A stretch of DNA of 64,000 nt from Piezodorus guildinii. Lineage: Eukaryota; Arthropoda; Insecta; Hemiptera; Pentatomidae. The DNA lies in assembly GCA_023052935.1 (NCBI GenBank), contig CM041297.1, positions 5,260,280 through 5,324,279 on the forward strand, given 5' to 3'. Positions 57,430 through 64,000 of the stretch are shown here, piece after piece. The first letter of the stretch is position 1. Each line of letters starts with the position of its first letter. A program made the position numbers and the translations under genes. The notes below the pieces were generated by a model, which worked only from the letters and a program-made list of their open reading frames with translations, was not told where the DNA came from and did no database searches.

Positions 57430-57932
57430 AGCATATATAGGTAAGTGAAACTAATGCGATAGTGAAAAAGTATTGAATTCAAATTTTCCCGAAAATGCAC
57501 GTTTTAGGATCCCTTGAGTCCAAATGACTACTAAGTCTCACGAAATTTCATTTAAGAAACAAATATTCCTGAGATGTTACAGCAACCTTTTCACAATAAT
57601 CAACGAATCATCAAAAGCCACTCCACATTATGAATTTTGTATCTTTTACGATTTACTAAAAAAATGGATGTGGCTATTTTGATTAAAATCACAAGGTTCA
57701 TTTAAAATTTAATATAGTGTATGATTTATTCTGATAGAAATAGTTTGAATAGAGTGGAATGCTGATATTTTAAATTTTCTTTCTCTTTCGTTGATGAAAT
57801 TCGTAGGGTGAATATACTAGACAAAATAATTTAATGAGGATGAAGGAGAAAAGAGAAAAACTATTTTTTTTTTTTTTTTTAAGCTAAAATTTCGACACAT
57901 ACCGTTGAAGATCTAAAAAATATATATAATAT

Positions 57933-57972
<40 letters not shown>

Positions 57973-58202
57973 CTATATACAAGTTTATAAATAATGGAGA
58001 GTGATGAAAAGCGGATAAAACATAGCGATTGTGTATACAATAATTACGATAGCTGGATTCTTCCATATAAACTATTAATATAGTTTCTATTAAAAAACTC
58101 TATTTACTTATTTAAACTTTTATTAATACACAGTTCATTTAAAAGTTTCTGGATAGATTTTACCAATGGATGTAAGTGACTGTGATGTATTGGGCGCACC
58201 AG
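57430..58202 (+). mobile_element. HINE-like element, diverged
   Basis: Starts AGGTAAGTGAAACTAATGCG and ends GTAAGTGACTGTGATGTATT then GGGCGCACCAGA. Middle blocks match the family (ATCAAAAGCCACTCCACATT, GGATGAAGGAGAAAAGAGAA). It contains a (TA)n tract at 57926-57968. Confidence 0.5.
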
Positions 58203-58679
58203 AATTCTCCTCATTCGTACCATTCTCATACTAATATTTCTTCCATATTGATTATTTATGCTTTTTATACAAATTGATAATTTTGTATTATATTTGAAAA
58301 AATTATCATCCCGTAACATTAACTCATTCTGATTGGATTAATAACATTTCAATACAATTTCACCTCGACACAAATTTTTCACCGCCCGGAGTAGAGGTGT
58401 TTTTAATTTTTTTTTTTCTTGTGTAAAAATCATCTTTTTATCATAACTCCAATATCCGTAAGGTTTTATGGAAATCGTTTCATAGTTTAGGTTATGTACC
58501 TACTTCGAGGACATTGATATTGTGGAGAAATTAGTTTTTTAGTAAACAAAAATAAAAATCCTGAAAACAAAAATAAAAATTCTGTACTTATAGACTCGGC
58601 CAACGGCTAAGCAAGGGGATCATGTGTCCGTCCGTGTGTGTGAGGTAAGCCTAGCACTAAAACAAACAGAAGTATTAGA

Positions 58680-59820
58680 AACAACTGTATTAGTTAATAC
58701 ATCAAGTAAATTAGCTGACAGATAAAACACATGAATAGAAAATGCCCATTGGCAGCACTCCACTCGGTAATCTAAACTAGAAGGTTTTGAGGCCATATTT
58801 TCAAACTCCTCGGAGGATTTTCAGGAATGTAAGAGGAAGCAAGGTTGGGACTAGTGGGTTAGAGTGGGGATGAAATTTGTCGTGAAAAGAGTGGTACCTG
58901 GTTCGAGCCAGGTCAGCAACAAAGGGAACATTAAGGTCTTTATGGATGAGTTTGAGGATTTGTGACAAAATAAGGAGCATTGAGGATTTTTCGAAGGATT
59001 TTTGATTGTAAGGATGGTTCAGCCATGTTTCAAGAATGGCAGAAAACCGAGTAGCAAAGGCTGTATATGAGACAAGGGTGGAAGGTCTAAGACCAAGAGG
59101 AAGACCGAGGAAAACTTGGGAAGGCGCGATTCAGGAAGCCTTTGACAGAAGGGGTCTGGATTGGAGAAGGAGAAGAAGATTGGTTCAGGAGAGAGATCAA
59201 TGGATTAGGCTCTATAAAAAGGATGCTCACACCGTTGGCGGTAGAAGAGCAGAAGATTAAATAAAATAAATAAATAAATAAGGATTGTATACGAGAAGAA
59301 TTTGATGGTTTAGTAGAGCCCCAAAGCTCAACTCCGTAAGTCCATATCGGCCTTATGATGGTAATATAGATGAGTCTTTTACGTTTGTCTAGTAGGTGTC
59401 TTGCAGTTTCTTGTCGTTTCAGTCTTGTATGAGGGTTCCAAGTAAGGCGTTTTTTTGCAGTCCTAGATATCGGATCTGTTCAACCGAAACAAGCGGGATA
59501 TTATTTAAAGACACTGTAGGGCAGGATGTCATAGGTTCACGGCGAAGGATAAAGGTATTTTGGTGTGATTTGTTCGAAATGGTTGTAATTCTCAAATGCT
59601 GACACAATGCCTCAAGGTCTCTGATGTGGGATTGAAGAGTTTGAGAGGCAATAGTAGGATCGTTATTGATTGCTAACACACAGAGTGTCATCAGCATAGG
59701 TAGAAAGGAAGGTGTTGGGATGGGTTGGAATATCAACTGTATAGACTGTGTAAAGGATAGCTCCTAGGATACTACCTTGAGGAATACCAGTAGACTGATG
59801 AAAAGGGATGAATAGGACGT
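58680..59820 (-). mobile_element. Jockey-like non-LTR fragment, split by a small RTE-like insertion
   Basis: Minus reading includes the frame 59419-59736 (NKSHQNTFILRREPMTSCPT and VSVEQIRYLGLQ) and the 3' UTR at the low end. The YADD region lies near 59690. It is interrupted at 59016-59278. Confidence 0.75.
59016..59278 (+). mobile_element. Very short 5'-truncated RTE-like insertion with 7-bp TSD
   Basis: TAAGGAT at 59009-59015 repeats at 59279-59285. The insert encodes only the last about 70 residues of an RTE-like protein (LRPRGRPRKTWEGAIQEAFD, then a DWRRRRRL..RDQWIRLYK end) and closes with a TAAATAAAATAAATAAATAAA tail. Confidence 0.85.
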
Positions 59821-60300
59821 ACGAAACTAAAATTTCATATTTGAGACGATGTTTTCACGTTTTCACTAAAATCGGCTGACCGGAAGTGCTACTTTATACA
59901 ATGCATTTTGCACCTCAGAAAATCCAAAACTCTTGAATTGGAGTGTACAGCCCAGCTACCGTGATCTGTCACCAATTATCGTCACGCACTTCTAATACAC
60001 GACTTAATAGTACCTCTATCGTGTCCAACGATCGCCACTCACTAACATAAACAACGACAGAGTGCAATTTCTAACAATGACGCAAGAAAAAACGAAAGAA
60101 TTTCTAAGCAGCACGTCTGCCTTATCACGAATCAGAATACCATGTCTTCCTCCGAGCAACCCAAGAATTCTTTTCGTTTTTTTCGCACTTCGAATGAACT
60201 CGCAAGGTTGGGTTCATGAAACGGATAGCTTTACAATGCAGCCTTGACTATCGTATGTCACAATGGATATAGAATGCATCTGGATATCTTTCAAACACAC
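59821..60300. other. Unassigned, moderately GC-rich stretch
   Basis: 59830-59900 shows traces of the HINE-like family. 59930-60260 has a 61-codon frame (60062-60247) with no recognised motif. Possible old gene or repeat end; not assignable. Confidence 0.25.
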
Positions 60301-60335
60301 ACACACGTGCACACATACATACATTCACACACATA

Positions 60336-60402
<67 letters not shown>
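60301..60402. repeat. (CA)n-like and (TA)n microsatellite
   Basis: ACACACACACGTGCACACAT followed by about 62 bp of TA, directly before the 3' tail of the CR1-like element. Confidence 0.95.
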
Positions 60403-60405
<3 letters not shown>

Positions 60406-61997
60406 AGAATAGAATAAAAAAAAAAATTATTCTGGGACTGGTCCCCTAAGAATAATAGTTATGTACAATAGAAATATATAATATGTCTGGCCAACAAAAT
60501 AAACATGAGTACTTATTAATTACAACGATTATTTACAAATACAATTATTAACAATGAGGAGAAAAGCTATACATAAAAAAACAAACAAATTACTTAAAAA
60601 AAAATATATATATATATCTTCTAAATATTGTCTTCTGAGAAAATAAAATTAATTTTAACAAATCAAATTAAAATTTGGGCGGTAAACAAAAATCGTCTTT
60701 CATTCAATGTAGACTTCTAGATGAAATTGACATATCATATTTGCTGATCGTCTATTTGGGATGACAGTAGGTAAAGGAAAAGTTGGGATTTGAATAAGGA
60801 TAAAGAAGTGGCATGGCGGATATGGTTCGGTAGAGAATTCCAGAGTGCAGTAGAGCGAACAATAAAGGAACGATCAAAAGTTTTGGTTCTGTGGGTAGGA
60901 GCATAAAGGTCAGAATGTCGGGATCTAGTTTCGAGTAAGTGGACTGAGGATTTAAATTTAAGGAGACTGTGGATGTAGGATGGTCGCTGGGAGTTGATAG
61001 TTTGATAAAGGTATGATCCAAGGAAATATTGTCTGCGGGTGGAGGGAAGGGGCCACTTTAACTCACCGTATAAGTGGGTAACATGAGATCTCCTTGAAGT
61101 GCCGAAGACAAATCTTAAGAAAATGTTCATAATGCGCTTTAGTCTGTCTTCAAGCACAGTCGGGAGGCCGTCATATGCCACACAACAATAGTCAAAGTGG
61201 GGGAAAATGAGTGAGGAAACGAGGAGCTTACGAGTGGATAGTGGGAGAAGATGACGGGAGCGATGGAAAAATTTAAGGATACTTATTGTTCTTCGGGAAA
61301 TTTGGGCAATATGTGGTTTCCAGGAGAGGGATTGGTCAATTGTGATACCTAGGTGTTTTACAGAGGAGCTGAAGGTAATTGGGTAATTACTGAGGATTAG
61401 ACTTGGGAAGTTGGTATTAGATTTGATAAGGGAATTGGAACCTATTACTATTGCTTGCGTCTTCATAGTATTTAGCTTAAGTTTATTCAGATTTCCCCAG
61501 GCGCTGATTCTATCCAGGTCCTCCTGAATCTTCAAAAATGCTGCTAATGTCTCGGAGGGGGAGAAGGATAGGTAGATCTGGAAATCATCAGCGTACAAAT
61601 GGTGGGAGCAATGATGGATAGAGTTGGAAAGGTCATTGATGTAGGAGTTAAAAAGGAGAGGAGATATACTTGAACCCCGGGCCACACCTGCCGAAAGGGT
61701 AAGAAAGGAAGATAGAGGTTGATTAGGAATATTGACGACTTGGGTTCTATCAGAGAGAAATGAGTGAAACCAACGGATAGTGCTGTTGGAAAAGGATAGG
61801 GATTGAAGTTTGGAGAGAAGGATGGAGTGGTCAATGGAGTCAAAAGCTTTTGAAAAGTCTAGAAGTATCAGTACGGTCAGTTTCTTTTCATCCATAGCAG
61901 TATGTATGTCGCTGGTGATTTTGAGGAGAGCGGATTGTGTGGAAAAACCAGGTCGAAAACCGGATTGGAGAGGATCAAGAAGTTTAGACTTTTCAAC
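60403..61997 (-). mobile_element. CR1-superfamily non-LTR retrotransposon, 5'-truncated, young
   Basis: The 3' end (low coordinates) has an (ATTCT)n tail and a CCAGTCCCAGAATAA-like 3' UTR. The coding frame is open throughout. It is cut on the 5' side at the TA tract near 61998. A 3' UTR fragment of the same family follows at 62076-62240 with its own (AGAAT)n tail. Confidence 0.85.
60735..61895 (-). CDS. CR1-type reverse transcriptase, C-terminal two thirds, uninterrupted
   Basis: 386 residues, and the frame stays open upstream of the ATG to about 61997 (SGFRPGFSTQSALLKITSDI). Motifs: LILLDFSKAFDSIDHSILLS, AGVARGSSISPLLFNSYIND, HLYADDFQIYLSFSPSETLA (catalytic YADD), VKHLGITIDQSLSWKPHI, and the C-terminal RTKTFDRSFIVRSTALWNSL and SLFKSQLFLYLLS typical of CR1/L2-like elements. 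The lack of stops suggests a recent insertion. The endonuclease is missing, so it cannot act alone. Confidence 0.88.
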   Translation of the reverse strand: MDEKKLTVLILLDFSKAFDSIDHSILLSKLQSLSFSNSTIRWFHSFLSDRTQVVNIPNQPLSSFLTLSAGVARGSSISPLLFNSYINDLSNSIHHCSHHLYADDFQIYLSFSPSETLAAFLKIQEDLDRISAWGNLNKLKLNTMKTQAIVIGSNSLIKSNTNFPSLILSNYPITFSSSVKHLGITIDQSLSWKPHIAQISRRTISILKFFHRSRHLLPLSTRKLLVSSLIFPHFDYCCVAYDGLPTVLEDRLKRIMNIFLRFVFGTSRRSHVTHLYGELKWPLPSTRRQYFLGSYLYQTINSQRPSYIHSLLKFKSSVHLLETRSRHSDLYAPTHRTKTFDRSFIVRSTALWNSLPNHIRHATSLSLFKSQLFLYLLSSQIDDQQI

Positions 61998-62058
<61 letters not shown>

Positions 62059-62075
62059 TGTGTGTGTGTGTGTGT
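61998..62075. repeat. (TA)n(TG)n microsatellite
   Basis: About 56 bp of TA and then about 20 bp of TG; frames across it are artefacts. Confidence 0.95.
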
Positions 62076-62240
62076 GTGTATAGAATAGAATAGAATAGAA
62101 AATAACTTTTATTCTGAGACTGCTTCAGAACAACAGTTAAGTACAGTAAAAATATTAGACATCAGGCAAGAGGAACATAATTAATTAGTATTTTAAATTA
62201 TAGATGAATATGAAGACAAAAAAAAAAAACTAATTTCAGA
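62076..62240 (-). mobile_element. CR1-superfamily 3' UTR fragment
   Basis: TAGAATAGAATAGAATAGAA then ATAACTTTTATTCTGAGACT parallels 60403-60470. Confidence 0.6.
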
Positions 62241-62256
62241 AAATGATTGTGTTCGA

Positions 62257-62261
<5 letters not shown>

Positions 62262-62330
<69 letters not shown>
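62262..62330. repeat. (TA)n microsatellite
   Basis: Nearly 70 bp of TA. Confidence 0.95.
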
Positions 62331-62332
<2 letters not shown>

Positions 62333-62956
62333 AATGTATTGAGGATACTGAGGGGAGTTCATTATTAAATAATTTTAATATTCAACAATTAAAGATAACG
62401 AACCTTTGTCGGCAAAACATCAAAAGACGTTTACCTCCATGGGGCCTCCCAGCAATATGTACCTCGGGAAACTTCTTAGACACTAGGACAAAGGACCGGC
62501 TTGGGGCACTTCCCAGATCAGCCCCGCCCGAGGTGACGACGAAGAGGAGGCAGTCTTATTACATCCTCAAGAAGATGTGAGGCGGGTCCCATCTAGAAGT
62601 AGAGATGTCCGCCTGGGGGTCGGAGAGAGCAGCTGGAGATCTGAGAGCCTAGAACGAACGCCTGAGACAATTTCCACCTCCGCCAGCCGACAATGTGTCC
62701 GAAGGTAATCATTAATGGTAATAATGTATGGCAAGTGTACCTTTAATGTCCCTCAGTATTCTCAGGCTTAGTTTAATTATATTGTATATGTGTTAAGTTC
62801 TTTTAAATAATAATGTCAGTTTGTAAAACATGTCTTATTTAATCTTACCCTGCATGTCACCTACTGTGATTGGTAAACACGAAACCTTTGGAAAGGAAAT
62901 CCAATTGTTTCATTAAATATAGTTTATGTATTGATTAAACGGTCAAAAACATAGCA
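62331..62956. other. GC-rich island between TA tracts, unassigned
   Basis: 62395-62710 is clearly richer in GC than anything nearby (CAGATCAGCCCCGCCCGAGG, GGCGGGTCCCATCTAGAAGT). It has no long open frame and no repeat in the window. It might be a 5' exon/promoter or the end of another element. Confidence 0.3.
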
Positions 62957-62973
62957 ATATATATATATATATA

Positions 62974-63030
<57 letters not shown>
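62957..63030. repeat. (TA)n microsatellite
   Basis: TA tract with a TTTTA interruption near 62980. Confidence 0.95.
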
Positions 63031-63031
<1 letters not shown>

Positions 63032-63034
<3 letters not shown>

Positions 63035-63826
63035 TATTCAACTGCCTGATACGTTTCATCTTTGGGATATCCAGGGACACCTCTGTAACCCGATTCTACG
63101 ATGAGTTAAAGTGGCTTTATCCTTCATACCGTTCTAAGTACCTCCTGGCATCCTTCCTTTACCAAGTTCTCCGATCTCAACGTCCATCTTACATCTCATA
63201 TATATTTTCATTTAAATCCTCCGTCCACACCTGCAACACTCGTTCGCGACCTTCGGACCTGTATGTAACGCCTCATCGAACCGCAGCTTTCGACAGATCT
63301 TTCCTTATCCGATCCTCGTCCTTATGGAATTCTATTCCTTCTCATATCCGTCACTCCAATACTCTTCCGGCCTTCAAATCGCGTTTGTTCAAACACTTTT
63401 TGTCGATCCAATTCTCAAATAACCCCACATAATCAGCAAAGTTCAATAAAATCAGCAAATAGAGCATAAGAAAATGGTTATTTACTATATCTTATTATGC
63501 ATTGTATTCAAACATTTATGTATTTTATGTTACACTTTTCACAAGCATTGTAAATTTATTTTAATTAGCCCTGTATATATGAATATGTAAATATTTTATT
63601 TTTTGTCTAGTTTGTTTTATTTATTTATTTTTTAAAATTATTATTATTAGAAGCTACCAGTTAATTTATTACTGTTATTCATTTTCTTTGTTATTTATAT
63701 TGTTTTTTGTTTATTTTTTTTTTATTACTCTAAGATACTGAAGTTCCAATTTGATTTGTCTGTAACATTATTCTGAAGGGACTTGTCCCAGAATAAATAA
63801 AGAATTTATTATTATTATTATTATTA
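63032..63826 (+). mobile_element. CR1-superfamily non-LTR 3' end
   Basis: The frame is open from the TA tract to a stop at 63430-63432 although it has no ATG: YDELKWLYPSYRSKYLLASF, SQRPSYISYIFSFKSSVHTC, HRTAAFDRSFLIRSSSLWNS, LPAFKSRLFKHFLSIQF. The 3' UTR ends GGGACTTGTCCCAGAATAAA and (ATT)n. It is less decayed than 2852-3895. Confidence 0.8.
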
Positions 63827-63827
63827 T

Positions 63828-64000
63828 ATATGGATGAATCCATTCGAAATTGTCCAGTCCTTGCCGCTCAACATTTTTATTTTAATGATTTTTTACAGTT
63901 ATTCTCTATTCTTTCATGAATAAAAAAACGTGCACAATTTTTTTTTTTCTGGCAATTACTTTTAGTATTAAAATTTCTCTATCTCTGGTAATTTTGCAGA
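63828..64000 (-). repeat. Dispersed repeat, inverted partner of 2518-2697
   Basis: The reverse complement begins TCTGCAAAATTACCAGAGAT and ends near GAGCGGCAAGGACTGG. It continues beyond the window edge. Confidence 0.6.

Noticed and set aside
61810..62093. Plus-strand frames over the TA tract
   Set aside because: Shadow of the CR1 reverse transcriptase on the other strand joined to microsatellite sequence.
1..64000. CRISPR arrays, bacterial operons or viral genes
   Set aside because: No regularly spaced short repeats, no prokaryotic gene organisation, and all polymerase-like frames belong to LINE or Penelope families.

Overview
The window is nuclear DNA of an AT-rich, repeat-dense arthropod, most likely an insect. 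It carries spliced and unspliced eukaryotic genes, many non-LTR retrotransposons of arthropod type (Jockey-like, RTE-like, CR1-like), Tc1/mariner copies, tRNA-derived SINEs and Penelope-like elements (PLEs). Nothing looks bacterial, viral or organellar. No database could be searched, so no species is named.

Two host genes are well supported. On the plus strand, 22594-23592 is an intact, intronless gene for RPAC1 (POLR1C), the alpha-like subunit shared by RNA polymerases I and III. A broken inverted copy of its first third lies head to head with it at 21841-22190. On the minus strand, 27615-52952 is a complete ABCG half-transporter. I rebuilt it by hand as 15 exons whose phases all agree (1908 coding bases including the stop, 635 residues). 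Its introns make up most of the middle of the window and are full of transposons. One intron of about 8 kb splits the Walker A loop.

The rest is mobile DNA in layers. Region 1-14.9 kb: a Jockey-like copy split by a PLE, a hAT-like element around a CR1-like 3' end, RTE-like elements, and a roughly 0.9-kb non-coding repeat that resembles a Helentron-type non-autonomous element (HINE). Region 15-22 kb: tRNA-derived SINEs, a fold-back and AT-rich filler. Region 24-53 kb: the ABCG gene and its intronic transposons, including PLE fold-backs, three Tc1/mariner copies and RNase H-bearing retroelements. Region 53-64 kb: more SINEs, Jockey-like, HINE, PLE and CR1-like copies with long TA tracts.

The most interesting signal is a family of PLE-derived sequences carrying hammerhead ribozyme-like motifs (CTGATGA, a short hairpin, GAAAC). 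They sit mostly as head-to-head inverted pairs, some very compact. Five copies keep the full core. Inverted duplication is a recurring theme across the window.
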